DNA of 64,000 nucleotides from Desulfovibrio sp. TomC. GTDB taxonomy: Bacteria; Desulfobacterota; Desulfovibrionia; Desulfovibrionales; Desulfovibrionaceae. The notes below the pieces were generated by a model. That model saw only the letters and a program-made list of their open reading frames with translations, did no database searches and was not told where the DNA came from. The DNA is taken from the NCBI RefSeq assembly GCF_000801335.2, contig NZ_JSEH01000012.1, positions 1 to 64,000 of the forward strand, given 5' to 3'. Below, piece after piece: positions 17,822-27,651 of this stretch (position 1 is its first letter; each line of letters opens with the position of its first letter). The position numbers and the translations under genes were made by a program.

Positions 17822-19545
17822 TTGGCCGTAGCGCCCTGCCCTGGGGTTTCGGTCGGGTAGCAGACGATTTCAAAGCGCCGCCAGGGTGGGGTTATTGATT
17901 CGGCAAACACCCAGGCCTGATCGCGCAGCCGCAACCGCAGATAGAGTTGTCGGGCCGGCTCCGTGCGCAGATCGAGTTCACTGAAGCGGCTCGCTTCAAA
18001 ACCTTCCGGCTCTTTGAGATCTTTGTCCGAGGCAAACTGCAGCTGTCGAAACACGGTGTTGTCGCGGGACCAGGCCAGTTCCATATACCCGCTGGCCGGC
18101 GCAAACAGTCGGCTAAACAGGGTGACTGTCACCTGATCCAGGGGCACGGTACTTTCAAGGCGCACGAGCAGTTCGCCAAACGGCCCATGGGCCAGATCCG
18201 GCCGCAGCCCGTCGATACGGTTGCCGCCCGCCATATCCACCGAAAAGAATTCCAGATTTTCATTGTGTATCGGGGTTACCGACACCGGACCGTTGCCGGC
18301 CGGCAGAATGCCTTGCGGCCCCAGGGCCAGGGTCAGGGCAATGGGATTCTGGTAGCCAAAGGGAACGGCACAGGGCCGGACAACAACCCCGCCGGGCCTG
18401 ACGGCGGCATCGGGCGCAAAAGCCTCAGCCACGGACTTGGCCAGAATGGTGTTGCCCTCGGCATTGAGGTGCCCGTTTCGGGGAACCAGAAAATAGCGGT
18501 CCGGATTGCCATTGGACATGGCCCGCAGCGTTCTGGCCAAATCAATGAGCGGGATGGCGTTTTCCCGGCAAAAAGGAACCAGGGCGGCGGCCGGGGCATT
18601 TTTATCCTCGCGCACTTGGTCCATATCCGGGGCCAGGACAAGGAGGAAGGCTGCGCCGCTGTCGCCCACTTCGTTTCGCAGCATGGCCAACGCCTGCCGG
18701 TAATTCTTCCAGAAGCGACCCATGGCCGGAACACTGGCCGCGGATAGAAGGGCAGACTTGTCGTTGAGCAGTTCTTTTTCCATCCCCGAGGCCTGCAGGC
18801 GAAAGGCGCGAAACGGGTCGGACCGGGCCGGTCCCGAGCCGACGCTTCGGGCCGGGACCGACCCAAGCCTTCTCAAACCGGGAAACTGGCTGTCGAGCCA
18901 GGTATTGAGGCGTCGTTCCACGGCTTCCCGACCGATGCTCTGATCGAAGGCATTGTACAGGCCGCCCTGGCGGACCTTGAGATCCTGGCGAAAAAAAGAT
19001 CCGGCCATGGCTTCGAGGTCGTTGCTGTAAAACTGGAGCACCACCACGTCGGCAGCCAGATAGCGGCCTTTGTCCCGGTAGTAGGAAAGCTCGTCAAAGA
19101 TGTCGTAAAACGGAATGCCGGCGTTGATGACTTCCACGCTCCGGTCCGGGAATCGTTCTTGGAGGTAGATTTGGAGCAGGGCCGGATAGGTTTGCTCGTC
19201 ATTGACGCCGACGCCATAGGTGAAGGAATCGCCGAGGCACAGGACGCGCAGCGCAGGCCTGGAATCGGCAGCCGGCCGGGGACCGCTGCTGCGAAACCCC
19301 TGGGCATCGGTGGACACGGCGTAGGGCAGATTCGGAATTTCCCGGGAGACGGTGTCCAGGCGCGGTTCGAGGTCGCCGGCTACATTGTTGTAGGCGCGGG
19401 GTTCCGCCTGGATCGGCGGGGCGGTATCCGTGATGCGCCAGAAGGCCCGGGTAGCCAGATGGACGCTTATACAGGCGAGAAAGACGGCAATGCCGGCCAA
19501 AACGGTCAGCCGTCTGAGGCCGCCTGCGGCGGGGCGGGTAATCAT
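17818..19545 (-). CDS. SGNH-hydrolase-fold protein with N-terminal membrane anchor
   Basis: A 575-aa protein with an N-terminal membrane helix (about residues 12-30) followed by an exported SGNH domain: LCLGDSFTYGVGVN (block I serine) near residue 107 and a C-terminal RNGHLNAEGN motif near residue 375 with the catalytic His. After residue 400 there is a further beta-rich domain of unknown type. The fold resembles AlgX/DltD-like polymer-modifying proteins, so surface-polysaccharide acylation is possible. The start at 19545 is preferred because a TTG at 19581 lies inside the preceding terminator hairpin. Confidence 0.75.
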   Translation of the reverse strand: MITRPAAGGLRRLTVLAGIAVFLACISVHLATRAFWRITDTAPPIQAEPRAYNNVAGDLEPRLDTVSREIPNLPYAVSTDAQGFRSSGPRPAADSRPALRVLCLGDSFTYGVGVNDEQTYPALLQIYLQERFPDRSVEVINAGIPFYDIFDELSYYRDKGRYLAADVVVLQFYSNDLEAMAGSFFRQDLKVRQGGLYNAFDQSIGREAVERRLNTWLDSQFPGLRRLGSVPARSVGSGPARSDPFRAFRLQASGMEKELLNDKSALLSAASVPAMGRFWKNYRQALAMLRNEVGDSGAAFLLVLAPDMDQVREDKNAPAAALVPFCRENAIPLIDLARTLRAMSNGNPDRYFLVPRNGHLNAEGNTILAKSVAEAFAPDAAVRPGGVVVRPCAVPFGYQNPIALTLALGPQGILPAGNGPVSVTPIHNENLEFFSVDMAGGNRIDGLRPDLAHGPFGELLVRLESTVPLDQVTVTLFSRLFAPASGYMELAWSRDNTVFRQLQFASDKDLKEPEGFEASRFSELDLRTEPARQLYLRLRLRDQAWVFAESITPPWRRFEIVCYPTETPGQGATAN

Positions 19546-19581
19546 TGGAAGCGGGATACCCGGCCCGGGTGCAAACAGCAA

Positions 19582-19614
19582 GCGCCCGTTCGCCGGAAAC
19601 CGACGAACGGGCGC
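19582..19614 (-). terminator. Terminator of the ech operon
   Basis: GCGCCCGTTCG (19582-19592) and CGAACGGGCGC (19604-19614) form a perfect 11-bp stem. On the minus strand it follows echF by 30 bases and is trailed by UUGCUGUUU. It separates ech from the SGNH gene. Confidence 0.8.
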
Positions 19615-19643
19615 CTGGGTATCAGGTTTCGATCAGGAAACGG

Positions 19644-20006
19644 CTATTCGGCAGCTTCCTTTTTCTTTTTCTTGGGCACGCCCTGGTAGGACATGGTCTG
19701 CTTTTCCGTGGCCACCTGGCGGTGGTCGTTGGTCATGGACAGGCAGCCGGTGGGGCAGACGTCCACGCACACGCCGCAGTACACGCAGCTCATGGCTTCG
19801 CAGGTCCAGGTGCCGGCCTTGTTGTCGACGGCGATGCACTGGGACGGGCATTTGATCATGCAGGTCCGGCAGAAGATGCATTCGTCGATATTGATGTGCA
19901 ACGTCCCCCGAAACCCCTCGAAATGGCCCCGCACGGCAAACGGATAGAGCCTCGTGGAGCTTTTGGCGAAGAGGTTCGCGACGACGTTTTTGGTCATGTT
20001 GAACAT
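19644..20006 (-). CDS. echF: Ech hydrogenase subunit F (2[4Fe-4S] ferredoxin)
   Basis: A 120-aa polyferredoxin with two cluster motifs, CIFCRTCMIKCPSQC (about residues 43-57) and CVYCGVCVDVCPTGC (about 74-88), that relays electrons between soluble ferredoxin and the EchC cluster. The C-terminal lysine-rich tail (PKKKKKEAAE) is probably flexible. Last gene of echABCDEF, 17 bases after echE, and followed by a strong terminator. Cytoplasmic side of the membrane complex. Confidence 0.92.
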   Translation of the reverse strand: MFNMTKNVVANLFAKSSTRLYPFAVRGHFEGFRGTLHINIDECIFCRTCMIKCPSQCIAVDNKAGTWTCEAMSCVYCGVCVDVCPTGCLSMTNDHRQVATEKQTMSYQGVPKKKKKEAAE

Positions 20007-20023
20007 GGAAACGCGCTCCTTTT

Positions 20024-21250
20024 TTACCGTTCGGTGCAGCTGATGCAGGGGTCGATGGAGAGTACGATGACCGGCACGTCAGCCAGCTCGCAGCCCGGCA
20101 GCATGGCCAGAAGCGGCGGGATGTTGGCGAACGTGGGGGTGCGGATGCGCACCCGGTCCATATGCTTCGAGCCGTCGCCCTTTAAGTAGTACATGAGTTC
20201 GCCGCGCGGCTGTTCCACGCGGGTGACCGCTTCCCCGTCGGGTTTGCCCTTGACCTTGGCGGCGAGGGCGCCGGCCGGGATGTCCAGGTTTGGGGGCGGG
20301 GCGGCGGTGATGTGGTGGTGCTTGTCGCGGTTGTAAGACTGTATGATGTTGCCGCGATTGCCGGTAATGGTCGTCGGGGTGTCGTCGTCCGAGCCGCTGT
20401 CGACCGTGGCGGCGGTTTCGCCGGCCGGCATCCGGGCAATGGCCAGGCGCACGATGTCAAAGGACTGGAGGGTTTCCCGGAACCGCACGGCGCAACGGGC
20501 GTAGGAGTCGCCGTCGTATTCGACGATGGGCTCAAAGCCGAGTTCGCCGAAGGCGGCGTAGCCGGTCTGGCGGGCGTCCTGGGCCCAGCCCGAGCCGCGC
20601 AGCATGGGACCGACCGCGCCGAGCTGGTAGGCCTGCTCCTTGGTCAGCACGCCCTTGCCGCAACAGCGCTTTTTCACGGTGTAGTCGTTTAAGATGGTGG
20701 TCTGGAGCTGGCGGATTTCCTTTTCGGAAATGATCAGCTGCTGTTCGATCCACTGGCACTGTTCCGGGGAGAGGTCGCGGCGCACGCCGCCGACGACGTT
20801 GACCGAGACCACCACGCGGTTGCCGCAGGTGGCTTCCATGATGTCCATGATGCGCTCGCGCACCCGCCAGAACTGCATGAAAAGGCTCTCAAAGCCAAAC
20901 GCGTCGGCAAAAAGGCCCAGCCAGAGCAGGTGGCTGTGGACGCGGTGGAGTTCGCCCCAGATGGTGCGCAGGTATTTGGCGCGACGGGGCACTTCGATGC
21001 CCATGATCTCCTCGATGCCTTCGCAGTAGCACAGGGCATGCAGGCAGGAGCAGATGCCGCAGACGCGTTCGACGATCTGGACCATCTGGTTGAAGTCACG
21101 GACTTCGCACAGTTTTTCCAGTCCGCGGTGGACGTAGCCGAGCGTGGGCAGGGCTTCGACCACGATTTCGTTTTCAATGGTCAGTTTCAGGTGCAGGGGT
21201 TCCGGCAGGACCGGATGCTGCGGACCAAAAGGCAATATAGTACGGGCCAT
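20024..21250 (-). CDS. echE: Ech [NiFe]-hydrogenase large subunit EchE
   Basis: A 408-aa catalytic subunit. The nickel-binding motifs are intact: ERVCGICSCLH (residues 61-71; Cys64, Cys67) and DPCISCTER at the C-terminus (Cys402, Cys405). The protein ends right after this motif, so no C-terminal maturation peptide is visible, as in other Ech enzymes. Residues about 281-328 are a polar insertion (SGSDDDTPTTITGNRG, an HHH run and Ala/Pro stretch) between MPAGETA and AAKVKGKPDGE, where I would expect continuous sequence. Related to the 49-kDa subunit of complex I. Confidence 0.95.
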   Translation of the reverse strand: MARTILPFGPQHPVLPEPLHLKLTIENEIVVEALPTLGYVHRGLEKLCEVRDFNQMVQIVERVCGICSCLHALCYCEGIEEIMGIEVPRRAKYLRTIWGELHRVHSHLLWLGLFADAFGFESLFMQFWRVRERIMDIMEATCGNRVVVSVNVVGGVRRDLSPEQCQWIEQQLIISEKEIRQLQTTILNDYTVKKRCCGKGVLTKEQAYQLGAVGPMLRGSGWAQDARQTGYAAFGELGFEPIVEYDGDSYARCAVRFRETLQSFDIVRLAIARMPAGETAATVDSGSDDDTPTTITGNRGNIIQSYNRDKHHHITAAPPPNLDIPAGALAAKVKGKPDGEAVTRVEQPRGELMYYLKGDGSKHMDRVRIRTPTFANIPPLLAMLPGCELADVPVIVLSIDPCISCTER

Positions 21251-21262
21251 ACGCTTCCCTCT

Positions 21263-21628
21263 CTAAGACTGTTTTTGGGCCACGCTGACCTTGCAAAACG
21301 GCATGGCGCGGACTTCAGCTTCAAGGTACAAGGCCCCGCCGAAATCGAGGACGATGTCGGAGAAGCAGATGCCGAACTGGTCGCGGATCTCGTTTTCCAC
21401 GAGGAGCGCCGCAAAGTAGACGGGAGAGATGCTCGGCACCACGGTCTCCTTGGGGATGGAGAGCCGGTAATGCTTCATGACCAGATCTTTGTCGTAGTGG
21501 TAAAAGATTTCAAAGCCGGCCTCGCCGGTATCCACAGCCGTCATGGTGACCAGCCGCCAGCCGCCGTCGAAGTGCTCTTTGGCCACGGCGACGACTTCGT
21601 CGAGGGGAAGAGGAATCGTTTCCAGCAC
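21263..21628 (-). CDS. echD: Ech hydrogenase subunit EchD (30-kDa-subunit-like)
   Basis: A 121-aa hydrophilic subunit related to NuoC. GWRLVTMTAVDTGE and FEIFYHYDKDLVMKHYRL are the recognisable NuoC-type segments, followed by ENEIRDQFGICFSDIVLD, the family's ERE-type region. It probably scaffolds the EchC/EchE interface on the cytoplasmic side. 12 bases before echE, 51 after echC. Confidence 0.88.
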   Translation of the reverse strand: MLETIPLPLDEVVAVAKEHFDGGWRLVTMTAVDTGEAGFEIFYHYDKDLVMKHYRLSIPKETVVPSISPVYFAALLVENEIRDQFGICFSDIVLDFGGALYLEAEVRAMPFCKVSVAQKQS

Positions 21629-21679
21629 AGTATTCTCCTGGCCTTCGGGGACGGTCCCCGGTGCCTCGTCGGTTTGCGG

Positions 21680-22123
21680 CTAGGCGGTCATGCCAAGCAG
21701 CGTCTTGACCTTTTCCAGGGCCGCGACCACGCCGTCGATGATGACCTCGGGTCGGGCCGGGCAGCCGGGCACGTACACATCGACCGGGATGACCTTGTCC
21801 ACGCCGCCGACGACGTTGTAGGCCTCGCGGAAGACGCCGCCGGTGCAGCCGCAAGCGCCGATGGCGATAACGGCCTTGGGTCCGGGCATCTGGTCGTAGA
21901 TGTTTTTAAGCACATGCTTGTTGCGCTGGTTGACGGTGCCGGTGACGAGCAGCACGTCGGCGTGCTTGGGGTTGCCGATGTTCAAGATGCCGAAGCGCTC
22001 AATGTCGTAGATGGGCGTGAGGCAGGCCAGCACCTCGATGTCGCAGCCGTTGCAGCTGCCGCAATCGAAATGGACCACCCACGGGGATTTGATGCGTCCC
22101 TGATTGATCAGATTGCCTAACAT
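21680..22123 (-). CDS. echC: Ech hydrogenase small subunit EchC
   Basis: A 147-aa subunit related to NuoB that carries the proximal [4Fe-4S] cluster. Cluster ligands appear in DCGSCNGCD (residues 20-28), AIGACGCTGG (about 87) and YVPGCPARPE (about 117). It lacks the Tat signal of periplasmic hydrogenases, fitting a cytoplasm-facing complex. Begins 30 bases after echB. Confidence 0.92.
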   Translation of the reverse strand: MLGNLINQGRIKSPWVVHFDCGSCNGCDIEVLACLTPIYDIERFGILNIGNPKHADVLLVTGTVNQRNKHVLKNIYDQMPGPKAVIAIGACGCTGGVFREAYNVVGGVDKVIPVDVYVPGCPARPEVIIDGVVAALEKVKTLLGMTA

Positions 22124-22153
22124 GGCGTGCTCTCTCTTTTGGCTTGTCGGTCG

Positions 22154-23005
22154 TTATTGGGCATAGAGCCAAAGCATGTTGACGACGGTGAGGGCCAGAC
22201 CCATGCCGACGGCGGACTTAAGCATGAAGCGCCAGGTCAGGCGCGCCGTGACGTTGTCCACGATGATTTCGGCCAGGTAGGTCACCGCCACCAGCACGAC
22301 CATGCCGACGACGCTGGTCGACCAGAAAAGCGCGCACAGCCCGAGCACGAGGATGACTTCGTACCAGTGGGCGATCTCGATCATGGCCAGGAACGGACCG
22401 GAGTACTCGGTGTAGACGCCGCGCACCAGTTCCTGGTGGGCGTGGGCGCTGGCCGAGATGTCAAAGGGCGACTTGCGCAGCTTGATGGTGAGCGCATAGC
22501 CCAGGACAATGTACATCAGCGGCAGGTCGTAGAGCAGCGGCCGGGACAGTTCGTACACCGCGCTGACCTTGAAGCTGCCGGTCACCATGGCGATGGCGGC
22601 AAAGACCAGGATCAGAAGCGGCTCGTAGGCCAGCATCTGCAGGAGTTCGCGCTGGCCGCCGATCTGGCTGTAGGGCGAGGGCGAGGCCAGGGCGCCCATG
22701 ACCAGGAAGACCGCGCCGACCGTCAGCACGAAGAAGATCAAGAGCAGGTCGGAGCCGGTAAAGAGCAGGACCACGGACAGGGCCGCGCCGACGATGTAGA
22801 CGTAGGCGCACACGGCCTGCCAGGTGTTGGTGACCATGGGCTCTTTGCCCAGGAGCTTTAAGACGTCGTAGATGGGCTGGAGGATCGGCGGCCCATAGCG
22901 GGACTGCAGCCAGGCAGTGATCCGGCGGTCCACGCCGGTGATCAGCGCCCCGAGGAGCGGAGCCGCAACCAGAGCCAAGACGGCGAGTATGATCTTGGTA
23001 ATCAC
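22154..23005 (-). CDS. echB: Ech hydrogenase membrane subunit EchB
   Basis: A 283-aa NuoH/HycD-type integral membrane subunit with about eight helices. LQSRYGPPILQPIYDVLKLL (about residues 34-53) and RKSPFDISASAHAHQELVRG (about 180-199) are the characteristic loops at the hydrogenase interface. The start is GTG at 23005, which overlaps the echA stop by 4 bases (GTGA) and follows GGAGG. An in-frame ATG further upstream lies inside echA and is not used. Confidence 0.92.
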   Translation of the reverse strand: MITKIILAVLALVAAPLLGALITGVDRRITAWLQSRYGPPILQPIYDVLKLLGKEPMVTNTWQAVCAYVYIVGAALSVVLLFTGSDLLLIFFVLTVGAVFLVMGALASPSPYSQIGGQRELLQMLAYEPLLILVFAAIAMVTGSFKVSAVYELSRPLLYDLPLMYIVLGYALTIKLRKSPFDISASAHAHQELVRGVYTEYSGPFLAMIEIAHWYEVILVLGLCALFWSTSVVGMVVLVAVTYLAEIIVDNVTARLTWRFMLKSAVGMGLALTVVNMLWLYAQ

Positions 23006-24921
23006 AGGGCGCCTCCAAAGAGCATGATCACCAGCACAGCGAGCGCGATGACGTTGATCCATCTGGAGAGCATTTCCTCTCCAAAGAACTGGGCGAGGTA
23101 GTAGTTGCCGGCGGTGGCGGGCACATACTGGTTCAGGGGGCCGAGGAAGCCGGGCTTGCCGTCAACCGTCAGCTGCTCGCCGCACATGTAGGGCTGGGAG
23201 CACTGGGCGGCCGTCACCTTGCGGGCCTGCCGCAGGGCGAAGAACAACCCCAGGCCAAGCAGGATGAACAGCGGGTAGACCAGGAAAATGCCCATCTTGG
23301 AATCAAAGTTGCCGTAGGGCAGGGTGTAGGGCACGGTCTTGTAGTACATGGCCACCACCGGGGCGACCAGGGTGTTGTAGACCACCGGCGAGAAGAAGCT
23401 GACCACCATGGCCAGGCCGGCCAGGATGTAGAGCGGCGCGCGCACGGTGATGTCCTGGGCCTCGGGCCGGCCCTTGGCCACCGGCGTGCCGAGCATGAGC
23501 CCGGCCCAACGGCACCAGAAGAGCACGGTGACGCCCGAACCAAGGGCCAGCATGATCATGAGCAGGAACTGCCCCTGGGCGGATTCAATGGCCATCCACT
23601 TGGCCATGAGCATGCCAAAGGGCGGCAGCATCATGGTCATGATGCCGATGATGGCGACCAGGGCCGTACGGGGCATGACCGCGAACAGGCCGCGCATGTC
23701 CTCGATGTCCCGGGAACCGATCTTCTGCTCAATGGCGCCCACGCACAGGAACATGAGGGCCTTGGAGATGGCGTGGAACAGGATCAACATGATGGCTGCC
23801 GTGATGGCCGCCGGGGTGTTGATGCCGGCGCAGGCAATGATGAGCGCCAGGTTGGAGATGGTGGAATAGGCCAGGATCTTTTTGCCGTTGGACTGTCCGG
23901 CGGCCAGGCAGGCCGTGGCCAGAAACACGAAGGCCCCGAAAAGGGCCACGAAGTTGCTGAAGTAGGTTCCGGCGTAGACCGGGGCCAGACGCACGATGAT
24001 GTAGACGCCGGCCTTGACCATGGTGGAGGAGTGGAGCAAGGCCGAGACCGGGGTGGGCGCGACCATGGCGCCGGTCAGCCAGCTCTGGAACGGGGCCTGG
24101 GCAGCCTTGGTCATGCCGGCAAAGACCAGCAGGAACATGGGCACCAGGATGGCTCCGCCGGCCACGGCGAATTGCGGACCCCGGGCCAGGATGTCCTGGA
24201 GGGACAGGGTGCCGACGATCTTCTGCAACAAAATGATGCCGAACAGGAAGGCCGTGCCGCCAAGGACGTTCATCCACAAGGCGCGCTCGGCGTTTTTCCG
24301 GGCGATTTCCGTGCCGTCATGCCCGATGAGCATAAACGAACACAGGGTGGTGCATTCCCAGAAAAAGTACATCCACAGGAGATTGTTCGCCAAAACCAGC
24401 CCGTTCATGGCCCCCAGGAAGAGCACGATGAAAAAGAAAAACTGGGGCTGCTTCGACTTGGTCAGATGCAAATGTTCTTCGTGTTCCTTCATGTAGCCGA
24501 TGCCGTAGACGGCGATGAGGGAACCGACGATGGAGATGACCAGCACCATAACCAGGCTCAGGTCATCCGCGAAGAAGGCCGGCACGGACCCGTGTTCCTT
24601 CAGCGTGAAGAAATCAAGCCAGATGAGGGCGATGATCTGGGCCGCGGTGAGCCAGATGATAATCTGGTTTTTACGTTTCATACCGACAAACAGCACCACA
24701 AACAGTATGACAAAATCACCCAGGGTGATAAGGGAGTCATACAGTGGCGCTGGCGACATGATAAACGCACCGCCCCGGAGCATGGCCAGCGACGCGAGTG
24801 CAAGCACTCCCGCCGTGGCGACCAGGATGACCTTGCGCAGATTTTGCTCTCGCAAAACCAGCAACACGGCTGCAACCAAAAATGGCAGCAGCACCGTCAC
24901 AAAGACCAGCGTGTCGAGCAT
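23002..24921 (-). CDS. echA: Ech hydrogenase antiporter-like subunit EchA
   Basis: A 639-aa NuoL/Mrp-type membrane subunit with about 16 helices that carries out ion translocation. The proton-pumping core is recognisable: FFWECTTLCSFMLIGHD near residue 185, TKAAQAPFQSWLTGAMVAPTP with conserved Lys near residue 265, and LLHSSTMVKAGVYIIVR just after. First gene of the operon. The start at 24921 follows GAGGTG. A longer frame to 24963 adds 14 residues with no support. Confidence 0.92.
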   Translation of the reverse strand: MLDTLVFVTVLLPFLVAAVLLVLREQNLRKVILVATAGVLALASLAMLRGGAFIMSPAPLYDSLITLGDFVILFVVLFVGMKRKNQIIIWLTAAQIIALIWLDFFTLKEHGSVPAFFADDLSLVMVLVISIVGSLIAVYGIGYMKEHEEHLHLTKSKQPQFFFFIVLFLGAMNGLVLANNLLWMYFFWECTTLCSFMLIGHDGTEIARKNAERALWMNVLGGTAFLFGIILLQKIVGTLSLQDILARGPQFAVAGGAILVPMFLLVFAGMTKAAQAPFQSWLTGAMVAPTPVSALLHSSTMVKAGVYIIVRLAPVYAGTYFSNFVALFGAFVFLATACLAAGQSNGKKILAYSTISNLALIIACAGINTPAAITAAIMLILFHAISKALMFLCVGAIEQKIGSRDIEDMRGLFAVMPRTALVAIIGIMTMMLPPFGMLMAKWMAIESAQGQFLLMIMLALGSGVTVLFWCRWAGLMLGTPVAKGRPEAQDITVRAPLYILAGLAMVVSFFSPVVYNTLVAPVVAMYYKTVPYTLPYGNFDSKMGIFLVYPLFILLGLGLFFALRQARKVTAAQCSQPYMCGEQLTVDGKPGFLGPLNQYVPATAGNYYLAQFFGEEMLSRWINVIALAVLVIMLFGGAL

Positions 24922-25024
24922 AGGCACCTCGATAAAAAAGTTAGGGGACCGCCTGGGACACACGTTCTACCCCCGCCGCAGGGCAAAACAATCCGCAAGC
25001 AAAGTGACCGCCTGCTTTTGAATT

Positions 25025-25053
25025 ATTTTGCTCCCCCAGGGGAAGAACGTCAA
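25025..25053 (-). promoter_or_regulatory. Predicted promoter of the ech operon
   Basis: On the minus strand TTGACG (25053-25048) and CAAAAT (25030-25025) are 17 bases apart, about 100 bases upstream of echA. No other leftward candidate in the 450-base gap fits as well. Confidence 0.5.
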
Positions 25054-25266
25054 GTTTATGCCTCTTACGAGATATTTCCACCCGCTGCAACAGCGTGATT
25101 CCTTTCACAAGGGTCTCTTTCCTGGATAAATCAGGCCGTTCCGCTCTTTTCCCAGGCTCCGGGCTGCGACCGCCCCGGCTGTTCCAAAAGAAGAATTCGA
25201 CATTCCAATATGTTACAAAGAACCAAGAAAAATTGACCGAACCCATTTTTTTTGCCCGAATGCCCC

Positions 25267-25294
25267 TTGCCTTTCGCGGCAATGTGTTTAGATA
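25267..25294 (+). promoter_or_regulatory. Predicted sigma-70 promoter of groESL
   Basis: TTGCCT (25267-25272) and TAGATA (25289-25294) are separated by 16 bases and lie just upstream of the CIRCE element, the usual arrangement for HrcA-repressed groESL. Confidence 0.6.
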
Positions 25295-25309
25295 TTTTCC
25301 CGCCAACCG

Positions 25310-25336
25310 TTGGCACTCGCCCCGGTCGAGTGCCAG
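25310..25336. promoter_or_regulatory. CIRCE operator (HrcA binding site)
   Basis: TTGGCACTC-N9-GAGTGCCAG (25310-25318 / 25328-25336) matches the CIRCE consensus TTAGCACTC-N9-GAGTGCTAA in spacing and in 16 of 18 arm positions, with the changes symmetrical. It lies between the promoter and groES, so heat-shock control through HrcA is expected. hrcA itself is not in the window. Confidence 0.92.
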
Positions 25337-25373
25337 CAGCCGGTCCATCTGAAAAATCCATGGAGGTCATAGT

Positions 25374-25664
25374 ATGAAGCTTAAACCCTTAGGCGATCGC
25401 GTCCTTGTGAAGCGTCTGGAGCAGGAAGAAGTCACCAAAGGCGGCATCATCATCCCCGATTCCGCCAAGGAAAAGCCCATGAAAGGCGAGATCATCGCCG
25501 CCGGCCCGGGCAAGATCGCCGACGACGGCAAGCATCTCAAGATGCACGTCGAAAAGGGCGATCTGGTCCTTTTCAACAAGTACGCCGGCACCGAGATCAA
25601 GGTGGATGACGAAGACTTCCTCGTCATGCGCGAAGACGACATCCTGGCCGTCATCGAAGCCTAA
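25374..25664 (+). CDS. groES: Co-chaperonin GroES
   Basis: A 96-aa co-chaperonin that caps GroEL. Typical sequence: [19 protein letters not shown], the mobile loop [15 protein letters not shown] (about residues 20-34) and the C-terminal EDDILAVIE. The ribosome binding site is GGAGG. Followed after 53 bases by groEL and repressed through the upstream CIRCE. Confidence 0.97.
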   Translation: MKLKPLGDRVLVKRLEQEEVTKGGIIIPDSAKEKPMKGEIIAAGPGKIADDGKHLKMHVEKGDLVLFNKYAGTEIKVDDEDFLVMREDDILAVIEA

Positions 25665-25717
25665 GGCCCCAACGCCTTTGCTTTTTATTTACGATTTTTA
25701 GCCCAAGGAGAATATAC

Positions 25718-27358
<1,641 letters not shown>

Positions 27359-27389
27359 CCGACCGCTTCCCTTCCTAGGTTACCGTCAA

Positions 27390-27418
27390 GGGGCCGGGCT
27401 TTTGCCCGGCCCCTTTTT
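27390..27418 (+). terminator. Rho-independent terminator of groESL
   Basis: GGGGCCGGGC (27390-27399) and GCCCGGCCCC (27404-27413) form a perfect 10-bp stem with a TTTT loop, followed by TTTTT. Confidence 0.95.
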
Positions 27419-27465
27419 GTTGCGCGCTGTGGGATTCCAAAAGGCGGTCACTCCCGTTGATCGCC

Positions 27466-27640
27466 GCAGCCGCAGTGGTTCTCGTCAAGGTCAAACGCCG
27501 CCTGTTCCGGCCCGGCCTCTTTCCACCTCTTCTCTTGCCGGACTTCCGCCCGCCGATCTGGCAGCGTCCACAGTCAACTCAAACTCCCCCCAGGAGGGGA
27601 TTCCAACGGGACGCAATCCCTTTGGCCGCCGGAGGCATCC
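27466..27640 (+). repeat. ~170-bp dispersed repeat, copy A (with GC-palindromic end module)
   Basis: From GTGGTTCTCGTCAAGG to GGCCGCCGGAGGCATC this stretch is closely matched, in inverted orientation, by 38573-38742. Shared blocks include CTTGCCGGACTTCCGCCC, GATCTGGCAGCGTCCACAGTC and AAACTCCCCCCAGG. The right end carries the same GGCCGCCGGAGGC module as the shorter palindromic repeats. It lies between the convergent groEL and norB genes. Confidence 0.8.
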
Positions 27641-27651
27641 GTCCCCTCCCC

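Noticed and set aside
19546-19581. TTG 19581 as start of the SGNH gene
   Set aside because: It falls inside the ech terminator hairpin and would add 12 residues without family support. ATG 19545 is used.
23773-25098. Long rightward open frame antisense to echA
   Set aside because: It covers the EchA gene with its conserved membrane motifs, and has no ribosome binding site or recognisable domain.
25095-25112. Rex-type site upstream of ech
   Set aside because: Minus-strand TTGTGAAA is a good half-site, but the second half (AATCACG) does not match TTTCACAA well enough to claim a site.
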